Below, in pieces: positions 1 to 10,070 of a DNA stretch of 64,000 bases. The notes under the pieces are model-generated. The model was given only the letters and a program-made list of their open reading frames with translations. It did not search any database and was not told the origin of the DNA. Made by a program: the position numbers and the translations under genes. The number at the start of each line of letters is the position of its first letter. Positions within the stretch are counted from its first letter, which is position 1. The stretch is from Pseudonocardia abyssalis (GTDB lineage: Bacteria > Actinomycetota > Actinomycetes > Mycobacteriales > Pseudonocardiaceae), in NCBI RefSeq assembly GCF_019263705.2, contig NZ_JADQDK010000001.1, forward strand, positions 1,302,001 to 1,366,000, given 5' to 3'.

Positions 1-309
1 GGCACGTCACCGGTCGACCTGCGCAGCGCCGTGCTCGCCGGTGCCCGGCGGGTCGTGGACGAGGTGGTGGGTGGCATGGACCCGCCCGCCCGGCTGGTCC
101 CGCTCGACGTCGACGCCGTGGCCGGTGAGGCGGCACACGCCCTCGTCGTCCGGTCGCGGGGGGCGGTGATGCTGGTGGTCGGCCACGACGGGCGCGGCCG
201 TATGGAGGACCTTCCGGTCGGTTCGGTCGCCCAGCGCTGCCTGCGTGATGCGACGTGCCCGGTGGTCGTCGTCCCGGCCGGGGCCGACCCGCGATCCGAC
301 CCCGGGTGA
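1..309 (+). CDS. Universal stress protein, C-terminal part (5' end outside window)
   Basis: The reading frame is open from base 1 and ends at TGA 307-309, leaving 102 residues of a UspA-type domain. The C-terminal half shows the family's nucleotide-loop pattern: a hydrophobic strand (MLVVGHDGRGR), then GSVAQRCLRDATCPVVVVP, which matches the usual G-x-x-G...GS...CPVxVV ending. UspA domains bind ATP or act as stress-response modulators in the cytoplasm; in actinobacteria they are frequent members of the DosR hypoxia regulon. The neighbours (Acg-like nitroreductase, DosS-like kinase) fit that setting. The gene's start and any second Usp domain lie upstream and cannot be judged. Confidence 0.85.
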   Translation, partial: GTSPVDLRSAVLAGARRVVDEVVGGMDPPARLVPLDVDAVAGEAAHALVVRSRGAVMLVVGHDGRGRMEDLPVGSVAQRCLRDATCPVVVVPAGADPRSDPG

Positions 310-421
310 CGGCCGCCGGAGACGCCCGACGGCACCGGACCGACCACCGCTGCGAGCTCCGTGGACCTGGCCGCCGGTTCGCGGCCGTCCGGCGCCCCGG
401 GGAGCCGCATCCCGCGGTTCC

Positions 422-1426
422 TCAGGACCGGCGGGACGGTTCGTTCATGATCAGGTCGGCGACGGGGAGCCGTGGCGTCGCCATGACGGGCCAGCCACGG
501 CCGATGCGCAGCACGACCTGCGGTGGGCGGGTCGCACCGATGAGCATGCGCAGCTGGTCGCGGGGGCCGGGCACCTCGACGATCTGCGAGAGGAACGACA
601 CGGCGAGCCCGTCGGCTGTGGCGGCGAGCAGGACCCGCTGCAGAGCCTGGCCGGCCTGCACCTCGGCCCGTTGTCCGCTGAGGTGGGAGGTGAGGACGGC
701 GATGATCGGGTCCTGCTCGAAGTCCTTGCCGGGTACCCGGTCGGGTGCGGAGCCCGCGCTGAAGTCACGCAGGACCCAGCGGTCCTGCGGGGCGGGCTGG
801 GGGCCGCCCGACGAGGCGGGGACGCCGTCGCGTCGATCGGGCCCGGTTCCCGTCCAGCTCTCCAGCTCGTCGGTGAACGCGGGGTCGGCGACCTGCTGCT
901 GATGGGCGAGGACGGCGAGCCGCCGCACCTGGGCGCGGTCACCGGCACTGTCGACGACGTGCAGCCACGCTCCCTCGTCGAGGGCGGCGCGGCGCAGGGC
1001 GTACAGCTCCTGCTGGGTGACCGCGGCGTCGGTGAACGGATGGCGGTTGGTGCGCCGCAGCGGGACGGCTCGCAGCAGACGCTGCTGCTCCGGTGTGGCG
1101 GCCCGCGTGCCTCCATGGCGGACGGCGGCGATCAGGTCCGGCTGGGCCGGATCGGGGAACAGGGTCACGATCGGCCGGACATGCTGGCCGTGCAGGGCGA
1201 GGCGGAGGGTGAACAGGGCGGCCCCACAGGCGATGCGCTGCTCCCGGTCGTCGGGATCGACGGCCGGGAGACGACGCCGCGGATCCGCGTGCAGCTCGAT
1301 GACGTCCGTGCGCAACCGGAACAGCCAGGGCTGCGCGTTGTGCAGGGACGGGGCTCGCCCCGCCGTCGCGAGGACGTGCTCGACCTGCTCACCGGTGAGG
1401 CCGAGGGTCGAGGGGATGTCGGTCAT
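422..1426 (-). CDS. Acg-like nitroreductase family protein
   Basis: This 334-residue protein starts at ATG 1426 (MTDIPSTLGLTGEQV) and resembles the actinobacterial Acg/Rv3131-type putative NAD(P)H nitroreductases: an early RAPSLHNAQPW segment (the FMN-phosphate region of the nitroreductase fold), a middle PLRRTNRHPF segment, and a C-terminal PPQVVLRIGRGWP block. Acg proteins are FMN-binding members of the DosR dormancy regulon; some have lost catalytic turnover and may sequester flavin, so enzymatic activity is not assured. The gene is divergent from the sensor kinase at 1621, with a 194-bp shared intergenic region. Longer in-frame extension upstream of 1426 has no plausible ribosome binding site and non-protein-like composition. 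Confidence 0.85.
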   Translation of the reverse strand: MTDIPSTLGLTGEQVEHVLATAGRAPSLHNAQPWLFRLRTDVIELHADPRRRLPAVDPDDREQRIACGAALFTLRLALHGQHVRPIVTLFPDPAQPDLIAAVRHGGTRAATPEQQRLLRAVPLRRTNRHPFTDAAVTQQELYALRRAALDEGAWLHVVDSAGDRAQVRRLAVLAHQQQVADPAFTDELESWTGTGPDRRDGVPASSGGPQPAPQDRWVLRDFSAGSAPDRVPGKDFEQDPIIAVLTSHLSGQRAEVQAGQALQRVLLAATADGLAVSFLSQIVEVPGPRDQLRMLIGATRPPQVVLRIGRGWPVMATPRLPVADLIMNEPSRRS

Positions 1427-3339
<1,913 letters not shown>

Positions 3340-3375
3340 CCTGCTCCGGACGACGGTGCCTCCGGTTGCCGACAG

Positions 3376-3390
3376 CGGGACAGGGTCCCG
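3376..3390. promoter_or_regulatory. Perfect dyad CGGGAC-AGG-GTCCCG upstream of the alcohol dehydrogenase
   Basis: A perfect 6-bp inverted repeat with a 3-nt spacer lies between the sensor-kinase stop (3339) and the alcohol dehydrogenase ATG (3500). Its half-sites are those of a DosR box, but the spacer is 3 rather than 4 nt. It could be an operator or part of a kinase terminator; no T-run follows. Confidence 0.35.
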
Positions 3391-3449
3391 CGACGTCCGT
3401 ACCGGCCGGGGCGTAGGCCCGCGCGCAAGGGGCGGTCGGCACGTGAGCT

Positions 3450-3463
3450 GGACCGAGCGGTCC
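3450..3463. promoter_or_regulatory. Perfect dyad GGACC-GAGC-GGTCC close to the alcohol dehydrogenase start
   Basis: A perfect 5-bp inverted repeat with a 4-nt spacer, 37 bp upstream of ATG 3500, in a position suited to promoter control. Operator function is inferred from symmetry and position only. Confidence 0.3.
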
Positions 3464-3499
3464 CTGGTCGGCGCGCCGCCGCTCGGTCAGGCTCGTCGC

Positions 3500-4498
3500 A
3501 TGCGTGCATGGGAGATCCAGCGGCCCGGCCCGATGGGCAGCGGGCCGCTGCGCCGCGTCGACCGCCCGGACCCGCAGCCGGGGACCGGTGAGGTCCGGGT
3601 GCGGGTCCTCGCGTGCGGCGTGTGCCGCACCGACCTGCATCTCGCCGAGGGAGACCTGGAGCCGCGCCGGCCTTCCACGGTGCCCGGCCACGAGATCGTC
3701 GGCGTCGTGGACCGGCGCGGGCCGGGGGCGGTGCGCTTCGCGCCCGGGGACCGGATCGGGATCGCGTGGCTGCGCGGGACCTGCGGCCGGTGCCGGTGGT
3801 GCCGCTGCGGACGCGAGAACCTCTGCCCGGACGCGGCGTTCACCGGATGGGACGCCGACGGCGGCTACGCCGAGTACGCCGTCGTGCCGGAGGGGTACGC
3901 CTACCGGCTGCCTGCCGGGCTCGACGACACCGAGGCCGCGCCGCTGCTCTGCGCGGGCATCGTCGGGTACCGGGCACTGCGGCGGTCCGAGCTGCCGCCG
4001 GGGGGACGGCTGGGCATCTACGGGTTCGGCGCGTCCGCGCACGTCGTCGCGCAGGTCGCCATCGCGCAGGGGGCGGTGGTGCACGTGCTGACCCGTTCCG
4101 AGCGGGCACGGGCGCTGGCCCTCGAGCTGGGCGCCGCCTCGGCCGGGCCCGCCGACGCCGCGCCGCCCGAGCCGCTGGACTCCGCGGTGCTGTTCGCGCC
4201 GGCCGGTGAGCTGGTCCCGGTGGCCATGCGGGCGCTCGACCAGGGCGGCACGCTCGCCGTCGCCGGGATCCACCTCTCCGACGTGCCGGGGCTGGTGTAC
4301 GCCGACGAGCTGTTCCGGGAGAAGCAGCTGCGCAGCGTCACGGCCAACACCCGCGCAGACGGCGAGGAGTTCCTCCGCCTCGCGGCGGCGCTCGGTGTCC
4401 GGCCGAGCGTCACGGTACGGCCGCTCGCCGAGGCGGACCGGGCGCTCGCCGACCTGGCCGGGGACCGGATCGCCGGCGCGGCCGTCCTCGTGCCCTGA
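3500..4498 (+). CDS. Zinc-dependent alcohol dehydrogenase (MDR family, AdhA-like)
   Basis: This 332-residue medium-chain dehydrogenase begins at ATG 3500 ([13 protein letters not shown]). It has a full zinc-enzyme set: catalytic [16 protein letters not shown], the structural-zinc loop [17 protein letters not shown] with four cysteines, and the third catalytic cysteine in [12 protein letters not shown]. The cofactor-binding glycine motif is present as [10 protein letters not shown]. It should oxidise alcohols or reduce aldehydes with NAD(P)(H). It lies immediately downstream of the DosS-like kinase on the same strand after 160 bp containing two perfect dyads, suggesting its own stress-controlled promoter. 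The substrate is not deducible from sequence. Confidence 0.88.
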   Translation: MRAWEIQRPGPMGSGPLRRVDRPDPQPGTGEVRVRVLACGVCRTDLHLAEGDLEPRRPSTVPGHEIVGVVDRRGPGAVRFAPGDRIGIAWLRGTCGRCRWCRCGRENLCPDAAFTGWDADGGYAEYAVVPEGYAYRLPAGLDDTEAAPLLCAGIVGYRALRRSELPPGGRLGIYGFGASAHVVAQVAIAQGAVVHVLTRSERARALALELGAASAGPADAAPPEPLDSAVLFAPAGELVPVAMRALDQGGTLAVAGIHLSDVPGLVYADELFREKQLRSVTANTRADGEEFLRLAAALGVRPSVTVRPLAEADRALADLAGDRIAGAAVLVP

Positions 4499-4539
4499 CC
4501 GGCGGCGCCTCCGCGCAGCGGGGTGCGGCGACGAGGCGC

Positions 4540-4700
4540 GGAACCGGCCCAGGGAGCTCGTCCGCGACCACGACGACGGCGTCCTGATCACCGCGCAGGG
4601 CCACACGGTGCAGCAGGCCGTGCAGGACGGGCTCGGCGGGGCCGAGGAGGACGTCGATGTGGGCGCCCGGCTCCCAGACGGGCATCTTGTCGGCCGTCAC
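4540..4700 (-). pseudogene. Truncated N-terminal remnant of a PDR-type oxidoreductase
   Basis: The phosphotriesterase-family stop overlaps a GTG at 4700 (GTGA overlap). From there the minus strand encodes MTADKMPVWEPGAHIDVLLG and, further on, ALRGDQDAVVVVADELPG. The first block is the flavin-domain signature of phthalate-dioxygenase-reductase proteins; compare WAPGAHVDVQLG in the intact reductase at 19475-20425. The second is a degraded version of its YSLCGDP region. About 50 residues are recognisable before the frame runs antisense into the alcohol dehydrogenase. The normal N-terminal strand and both the NAD and 2Fe-2S domains are missing, so this is a relic of a former operon partner. Confidence 0.55.
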
Positions 4701-5734
4701 GACCGGCCCGTGCCGAGGACCTTCTCGGCCACGGCCCGGGTCGCCTCGACGTCGCCGGTGAGGGCCTGGACGGGGTTGACGACCATGATCTGGGTGATCT
4801 GGTCCTCGGTGACCCCGCGCTTGCGCAGTTCGGGCAGCACGTGGTCGGAGATGCGGTGGTGGTGCCAGTTCGGCGTGTGCTTCGCCCGCCACGACGTCGG
4901 GGTGTTGATGGAGAAGAAGCCGGCGTCGTGGGAGATGGTGATGCGCTCGGTGTAGCCCTGCTCGATGAGCTTGACGAGGGTGTCGATGCGGCTCTCGTCG
5001 TCGAGCACGAACTCCATGCCGAAGCGGTCCATGCCGATGAAGGAGCCGTTGTCCATGAGCTCCTTGAGGTAGCCCAGGTCGGTGGAGTCGCCGCTGTGCC
5101 CGATGATCGTGCGTCCGAGGTCGACGCCGTTGTCGACGAACCACTTCTGCTGGTCGCGGCCGTTGGCGTAGGAGACGTTGGTGTGGGTGGAGATCGGCAC
5201 GCCGGTCTCGGCCTGGGCGCGGGCGGCGGCCCGGTAGACGCGGTCGAGGTCGGGGGTGATCCCGTGCTCGTCGGTCACGATCTTGATGATCCCGGCTCTG
5301 ACGCCGTCGGTGCGCGGGACGCCCTTCACGACGTCGTCGACGAACATCCGCTCCAGCACGTCCGGGCCGTCGAGGGTGCGGCCGACGAAACCGTCCGGGG
5401 CGTGGGTGTGGAAGTAGGTCGGCAGGTCCTTCGCGGTGTAGTAGCCGGTGGCCACGACGATGTTGAGTGGTACGTCCTCGGTGAGGCGCAGGACCGTCGG
5501 GATGTCGCGGCCGAGGCCGAGGACCGTGAGGTCGACGAAGGTGTCGATGCCCTTGTCCACGTGCAGCGAGGTCAGGCTCGCGCGGGCCCGCGCGAAGATG
5601 GCGGCCTCGTCGTACTCGGGGTGCTCGATGTTTCGCTCGAGCTCGGGGTTGCGGACCATGAGGTGCTCGTGCATCAGCGTGGTGCCGATCTGCGAGCTGT
5701 CGACGGGTCCGCGCAGGGTGTTGACGGTGCTCAT
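4697..5734 (-). CDS. Phosphotriesterase-family metal-dependent hydrolase
   Basis: A 345-residue amidohydrolase-superfamily protein starting at ATG 5734 (MSTVNTLRGPVDSSQIG). All binuclear-metal ligands of the phosphotriesterase family can be placed: HxH in LMHEHLMV, the carboxylated lysine in GIIKIVTDEHG, then histidines in ISTHTN and IGHSGDS, and the catalytic aspartate in ISHDAGF. Family members hydrolyse phosphotriesters or, more often in bacteria, lactones, so a lactonase-like role is plausible. It sits in an operon-like context with start-stop overlaps to both neighbours, but those neighbours (aldolase at 5731-5988, reductase at 4540-4700) are truncated remnants. This gene itself looks intact. 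Confidence 0.87.
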   Translation of the reverse strand: MSTVNTLRGPVDSSQIGTTLMHEHLMVRNPELERNIEHPEYDEAAIFARARASLTSLHVDKGIDTFVDLTVLGLGRDIPTVLRLTEDVPLNIVVATGYYTAKDLPTYFHTHAPDGFVGRTLDGPDVLERMFVDDVVKGVPRTDGVRAGIIKIVTDEHGITPDLDRVYRAAARAQAETGVPISTHTNVSYANGRDQQKWFVDNGVDLGRTIIGHSGDSTDLGYLKELMDNGSFIGMDRFGMEFVLDDESRIDTLVKLIEQGYTERITISHDAGFFSINTPTSWRAKHTPNWHHHRISDHVLPELRKRGVTEDQITQIMVVNPVQALTGDVEATRAVAEKVLGTGRS

Positions 5735-5988
5735 GCGGTGGCGACTCCTTCGGTGTCGTTCTCGCTGGTGGTGAGTGCGTCTCGGCGCGCGCGGGCGGCG
5801 GTCACGCCTGCCTCGAGGAATCCGACGTCGGAGCCTGCGGCGACCATCCGGAAGTCCCGGCCGACCTCGGTGACGGAGTCGCCGGTGATCCCGGCCGTGG
5901 CGCAGGCCGCGCAGATCTCGGCGACGGCGGCGCGGTGCTGCCCGTCGCGGGGTCCGGTGACCGGATCCAGCCCGAGGCTGGCGGGCAC
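5731..5988 (-). pseudogene. C-terminal remnant of an HpcH/HpaI-type aldolase
   Basis: About 85 residues (ASLGLDPVTGPRDGQH, then AAVAEICAACATAG, then FRMVAAGSDVGFLEAGV) match the end of HpcH/HpaI class II aldolases, where a GPaDLs-SLG motif, a helical AxxxIxxAA stretch and a late xxGSDxxxL motif occur. The TGA overlaps the phosphotriesterase ATG (ATGA), as in an operon. The first two thirds of the family (barrel strands, metal-binding Glu and Asp) are missing. The 240 bp upstream, up to the P450 at 6233, keep only frame-broken scraps. I read this as a decayed gene rather than a functional small protein. Confidence 0.6.
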
Positions 5989-6232
5989 AGCACCTGGCCG
6001 TCGACGGGGCCCGGGCCCGGGCCGGATGCCGAACGGGTCGGTCCCCAGCTGCGCCGGACGCGCCCACGTCGTCCCCGCCGAGCTGGTCGCCCTGGTGGGC
6101 GGGCAGGGTCCCGACGAGCGCCGGGTGCTGGACGCCGACCAGCACGGGGTCCGAGCACCCTCATCGGCGTCGGAGCGTCGCCTGGTCCTCCGAGCCGCGC
6201 TTGACCGTGCCGTGGTTCAGCCGATCACCGGG

Positions 6233-7465
6233 TCAGGTCCGCGCGGGCAGCCGGACCAGACCGCGGTGAATCAGGCTCGGCAGGTAGCTCAGCTCGCCGG
6301 AGGCCAGCGCCAGGTCGGGGGCGCGACGGAGAAGGGCACCGATCGCGGCGCTCGCCTCGATCCGGGCGAGCGGGGCACCCAGGCAGTAGTGCACGCCGAG
6401 GCTGAAGCCCAGGTGCCTGCGGGCCGGGGTGGGGCCGTCGAAGCGGGTGATGTCGAAGCGGTCGGGATCGGGATACACCGCGCCGTCCCGCCCGGCCGAG
6501 GCCATCACGACGATCACCCCGTCGCCGCGGGCGAACCGGCGGCCGCCGACCTCGGTGTCGGACAGTGCCACCCGGATCGTGAACTGCGTGGGCAGGTCGT
6601 AGCGCAGCATCTCCTCCAGCGCCGACGCCATCAGCCCGGGCCGCGCGCGCAGCAGGGCCAGCTGGTCGGGGTGCCGGAGCAGTGCGAGCACCCCGTTCCC
6701 GATGAGGTTGATCGAGGTCTCCATGCCGGCCACGAGCAGCAGCATGCAGATGCCGACCAGCTCCGGCTCGGTCAGCCGGTCGCCGTGCTCCTCGACCAGT
6801 ACGAGCGCACTGAGCAGGTCGTCTGCCGGTTCGGCGCGGCGCTGCGCGACCAGGCCGGCGAAGTAGGCCGCACAGTCGCGGGCGGCGAGGCTGCGGGCGG
6901 CGACGGCGTCGGGTGGGAGCAGCTCGTCGGGATCGGTCCCGCGGGCGATGGCCAGCTCCCAGCCGCGCAGGGCGGGCCGGTCCGGGGCGGGGACGCCCAG
7001 CACCCGGCCGCCGATCATGGTCAGGGCGAGCGGGACGGCGAGGTCGGCGATCACGTCGACCTCCCCGCGGTCCAGCGCGGCATCGAGCAGCGACTCGACG
7101 ACACGCTCGACGACCGGGACCAGGCTCGCGACGGTACGGGGGGTGAACGCCTTGTTGACCAGGCTGCGGAAGCGGCCGTGCTCGGGCGGGTCCATCCGCA
7201 CGAACGAGCCCGGGATGCGCGCGCCCGGGTCCCGGAACGGGCTGATGCCGGCCCGGTAGCCGTGGCCCCACTGCGGGCTCGACAGGATCGTGGCGCACTC
7301 CTCGTAGCGGGTGAACACCGTGACCGGCACGTCGCCGAGCCGCAGCGAACAGGCCGCGGACGCCTCCCGGGCCCGCCGGAAGGCGGGGTATGGATCGGCC
7401 CGGTGGACGGGTTCGAAGGCGTCGAACCCGGGGACGGCCTCGGGGTCGGTATGGACGGCGGTCAT
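6233..7465 (-). CDS. Cytochrome P450 (A)
   Basis: A 410-residue class I bacterial P450. The heme-thiolate loop is FSLGVHYCLG with Cys361; the ExxR motif lies in ALEEMLRYD; the I-helix is VAGMETS, keeping the acid-threonine pair but with Met where the common AGHETT has His. It is the last gene of a four-gene minus-strand unit (P450C-accC-P450B-P450A); its ATG (7465) overlaps the stop of P450B by four bases. It should hydroxylate or otherwise oxidise a lipid or polyketide intermediate, needing a ferredoxin/reductase pair. No ferredoxin is encoded nearby, but a PDR-type reductase with its own 2Fe-2S domain is at 19475. Substrate unknown. Confidence 0.93.
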   Translation of the reverse strand: MTAVHTDPEAVPGFDAFEPVHRADPYPAFRRAREASAACSLRLGDVPVTVFTRYEECATILSSPQWGHGYRAGISPFRDPGARIPGSFVRMDPPEHGRFRSLVNKAFTPRTVASLVPVVERVVESLLDAALDRGEVDVIADLAVPLALTMIGGRVLGVPAPDRPALRGWELAIARGTDPDELLPPDAVAARSLAARDCAAYFAGLVAQRRAEPADDLLSALVLVEEHGDRLTEPELVGICMLLLVAGMETSINLIGNGVLALLRHPDQLALLRARPGLMASALEEMLRYDLPTQFTIRVALSDTEVGGRRFARGDGVIVVMASAGRDGAVYPDPDRFDITRFDGPTPARRHLGFSLGVHYCLGAPLARIEASAAIGALLRRAPDLALASGELSYLPSLIHRGLVRLPART

Positions 7466-8697
7466 GGCGTGCTCTCTTCCTGCAGGCGGACGACCAGCTC
7501 GGACATGCCGCGGACGACGAGGTTCGGGCGGTAGAGCGGTTCGGCGAGCAGCTCGCACCGGCCCACGCGGGTCGCCACGGCGCGCAGCACGGCCTCCATC
7601 TCCAGCCGCGCCAGCGACGCCCCGAGGCAGTAGTGCAGGCCGAGGCCGAAGGCGAGGTGCCGGCGTGGCCGTGGCTCGCCCGCGTACCGGGAGAGGTCGA
7701 GCTCCGCGGGTCGCGCGAACGCCTCGGGATCCCGGTTGGCCGAGCCGAGCAGAACGATGACGGCGTCGCCGGGGGCGAACACCCGCCCGCCGACCGTCAG
7801 CTCGGCGCGGGCGGTGCGGGTCGTGAGGTGCACCGGCGGATCGTGGCGCAGCATCTCGTCGACGGCGGGGAGCGCGAGGTCCGGGTCGGCGCGCAGCCGG
7901 GCGAACTGGTCGGGATGGCGCAACAGGCCGAGCAGCCCGTTGCCGATCAGGTTGACGGTGGTCTCGTGCCCGGCGACGACGAGGATGAGCAGCGTGCCGA
8001 GCAGCTCGTGCTCCGAGAGCGTGTCGCGGTCCGCCTCGACCTGCGCGAGCGCGGTTATCAGGTCCTGGCGGGGGTGCGCTCGCCGCCGGCCGATCAGCTC
8101 GGTGAACAGCGCGGCGAAGTCCTGCACCGCGCGGGTGCGGGCGTCGAGCTCGGCCGGGGTGAGCAGGGCGTCGGGGTCGAGCCCGCGGGCGATGCCGGCC
8201 GACATCCGGCGGACGTCGGCGTGGGCACCGGCGGGCACGCCGAGCAGGTCGCAGACCATGGTCAGCGGCAGCGGGTAGGCCAGCGACTCGATCAGGTCCA
8301 CCTCCCCGGCCGCGAGGGCGGAGTCGAGCAACCCGTCGACCAGCTCCACCGCGCGCGCCCGCATGCGCTCGATCCGGCGGGGTGTGAACGCGGCGCTCAC
8401 CAGGCGGCGCAGCCGGGTGTGGTCCGGCGGCTCCAGCCACAGGAACGAGCCGGCCAGCTCGACGTCGCTGTCGGGATGCAGCAGTGCGGGCTCCTCGGCG
8501 TGGCTCCACGACGGGTCCGCCAGGATCGCCTCGCAGTCGGCGTGGCGGGTGACGAGCTGGGTGCCGTGCGGGCCGGGGACGAACGGTCCTGCGGCGCGCA
8601 GCACGTCGTAGGCGGGGTAGGGGTCGTGCCGGGCCGCCGGGGAGAAGGCGTCGACGACGGCCTGCTGGACGGGATGGACTGCGGCGGAGGGGGTCAC
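7462..8697 (-). CDS. Cytochrome P450 (B)
   Basis: A 411-residue P450 starting at GTG 8697, which overlaps the stop of accC (GTGA). Heme loop FGLGLHYCLG with Cys357; I-helix VVAGHETTVN (canonical acid-alcohol pair); ExxR in AVDEMLRHD. It is visibly closer to P450C (shared ANRDP, PPDHTRLR and HETTVN segments) than to P450A, which suggests a local duplication. Position inside a unit that also carries a biotin carboxylase ties it to the lipid/polyketide pathway rather than to catabolism. No signal or membrane segment; cytoplasmic. Confidence 0.93.
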   Translation of the reverse strand: MTPSAAVHPVQQAVVDAFSPAARHDPYPAYDVLRAAGPFVPGPHGTQLVTRHADCEAILADPSWSHAEEPALLHPDSDVELAGSFLWLEPPDHTRLRRLVSAAFTPRRIERMRARAVELVDGLLDSALAAGEVDLIESLAYPLPLTMVCDLLGVPAGAHADVRRMSAGIARGLDPDALLTPAELDARTRAVQDFAALFTELIGRRRAHPRQDLITALAQVEADRDTLSEHELLGTLLILVVAGHETTVNLIGNGLLGLLRHPDQFARLRADPDLALPAVDEMLRHDPPVHLTTRTARAELTVGGRVFAPGDAVIVLLGSANRDPEAFARPAELDLSRYAGEPRPRRHLAFGLGLHYCLGASLARLEMEAVLRAVATRVGRCELLAEPLYRPNLVVRGMSELVVRLQEESTP

Positions 8698-10070
8698 GCG
8701 GTGCTCCGTTCGGGTTCGGACGAGCGTCGGCGCATGCGGTCGAGCAACGCGGTGTCGTGGTGGCCCGCGACGAACTCGGGCTCGGCCAGCACGGTGCGCA
8801 GGAAGTCCGCGGTGGTGACGAGGCGGTCACCGGTCAGCTCCAGCTCGGCGAGCGCGCGGTCCATCCGGGCCAGGGCGCCCGCCCGATCGGGCGCCCAGAC
8901 GACGATCTTCGCCAGCAGCGAGTCGTAGTCGGGTGGGATTCGGTAGCCGCTGCTCACATGGCTGTCGACCCGGACGAACGGCCCGCCGGGCAGGACGCAG
9001 CGGGTGATGAGTGCCGGGGCGGGCGCGAAGTCGCGGTCCGGGTCCTCGGCGTTGATCCGGCACTCGAGCGCTGCGCCTCGGGGCGTCACGTCGTCCTGGG
9101 TGAAGCCCAGCGGTTCGCCCGCGGCCACCCGCAGCTGCTCGGCGACCAGGTCCAGGCCGGTGACCAGCTCGGTGACCGGGTGCTCGACCTGCAACCGACA
9201 GTTGACCTCCATGAACGAGAAGTTCCCTTCGGCGTCGACGAGGAACTCCACGGTCCCGGCGCCGACGTATCCCGCGGCCAGCGCTCCGCGCACCGCCGCT
9301 TCGCCCATCGCGGCCACGGTCGCGCCGTCCAGCCCGGGAGCCGGGGTCTCCTCGACGAGCTTCTGGTGGCGCCGCTGCACCGAGCAGTCGCGGGCGCCGA
9401 GGTGCACCCCGGCGCCGTGCGCGTCGCACAGCAGCTGGATCTCGACGTGGCGCGCGGAGTCGAGGTAGCGCTCCACGTACACCCGGCCGTCGCCGAACAC
9501 CGCCTGCGCCCCGGCCCGGGTGCGGCGGTAGTCGTCGCGGAAGTCGGCCCCGTCGCGCACCACCGTCATGCCGCGGCCACCGCCGCCCGCGGCCGCCTTG
9601 ATGATCACCGGGTAGCCGATGTCCTCGGCCAGCGCGAACGCCTCGTCCACGTCGTCGATCGCGGTGACGCTGCCGGGGAGCAGCGGCAGCCCCGCCTCGG
9701 CCATGAGTGCCCTGGCCACCGCCTTGTCGCCGAGCCGCGCCAGCACTGCGGCGGGTGGGCCGACGAACGTGAGGCCCTCGGCCGCGCACACCTCGGCGAA
9801 GTCGGCGTTCTCCGACAGGAACCCGTAGCCGGGGTGGATCGTGTCGGCCCCGGTCATCCGGGCCGCCTCGATCACCGACGGGATGTGGTTGTAGCTCAGG
9901 CGCGCCGGGCCGGGGCCGATGCACACCGCCAGGTCGGCGTAGTGGACCGCGGCCGAGTCCGCGTCCGCCGTCGAGTACACCGCGACGGTGCGTAGGCCCA
10001 GCTCGCGGCACGTCCGCAGCACACGCAGCGCGATCTCACCGCGGTTGGCCACCAGCACGGTGCGGGTCAT
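8694..10070 (-). CDS. accC: Biotin carboxylase subunit of acetyl-CoA carboxylase
   Basis: A 458-residue ATP-grasp biotin carboxylase: N-terminal VLVANRGEIALRVLRTC, glycine-rich ATP loop AAAGGGGRGM, catalytic region MEVNCRLQVEHPVTE, RINAEDP and a C-terminal YDSLLAKIV segment. The length fits stand-alone bacterial AccC (about 450), with no fused biotin domain. It carboxylates the biotin on a carrier protein. The matching carrier (AccB, 40548) and carboxyltransferase (AccDA, 38842) are about 30 kb away next to the PUFA-type synthase, so the three together make a dedicated malonyl-CoA supply. It overlaps P450 genes at both ends by four bases, hence is translationally coupled to them. Confidence 0.94.
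   Translation of the reverse strand: MTRTVLVANRGEIALRVLRTCRELGLRTVAVYSTADADSAAVHYADLAVCIGPGPARLSYNHIPSVIEAARMTGADTIHPGYGFLSENADFAEVCAAEGLTFVGPPAAVLARLGDKAVARALMAEAGLPLLPGSVTAIDDVDEAFALAEDIGYPVIIKAAAGGGGRGMTVVRDGADFRDDYRRTRAGAQAVFGDGRVYVERYLDSARHVEIQLLCDAHGAGVHLGARDCSVQRRHQKLVEETPAPGLDGATVAAMGEAAVRGALAAGYVGAGTVEFLVDAEGNFSFMEVNCRLQVEHPVTELVTGLDLVAEQLRVAAGEPLGFTQDDVTPRGAALECRINAEDPDRDFAPAPALITRCVLPGGPFVRVDSHVSSGYRIPPDYDSLLAKIVVWAPDRAGALARMDRALAELELTGDRLVTTADFLRTVLAEPEFVAGHHDTALLDRMRRRSSEPERSTA

Noticed and set aside
4523..7534. Very long open frames antisense to the hydrolase and P450 genes (up to about 1000 codons)
   Set aside because: They mirror real genes on the other strand, are Arg/Gly/Pro-rich, lack recognisable domains, and arise from high third-position GC.
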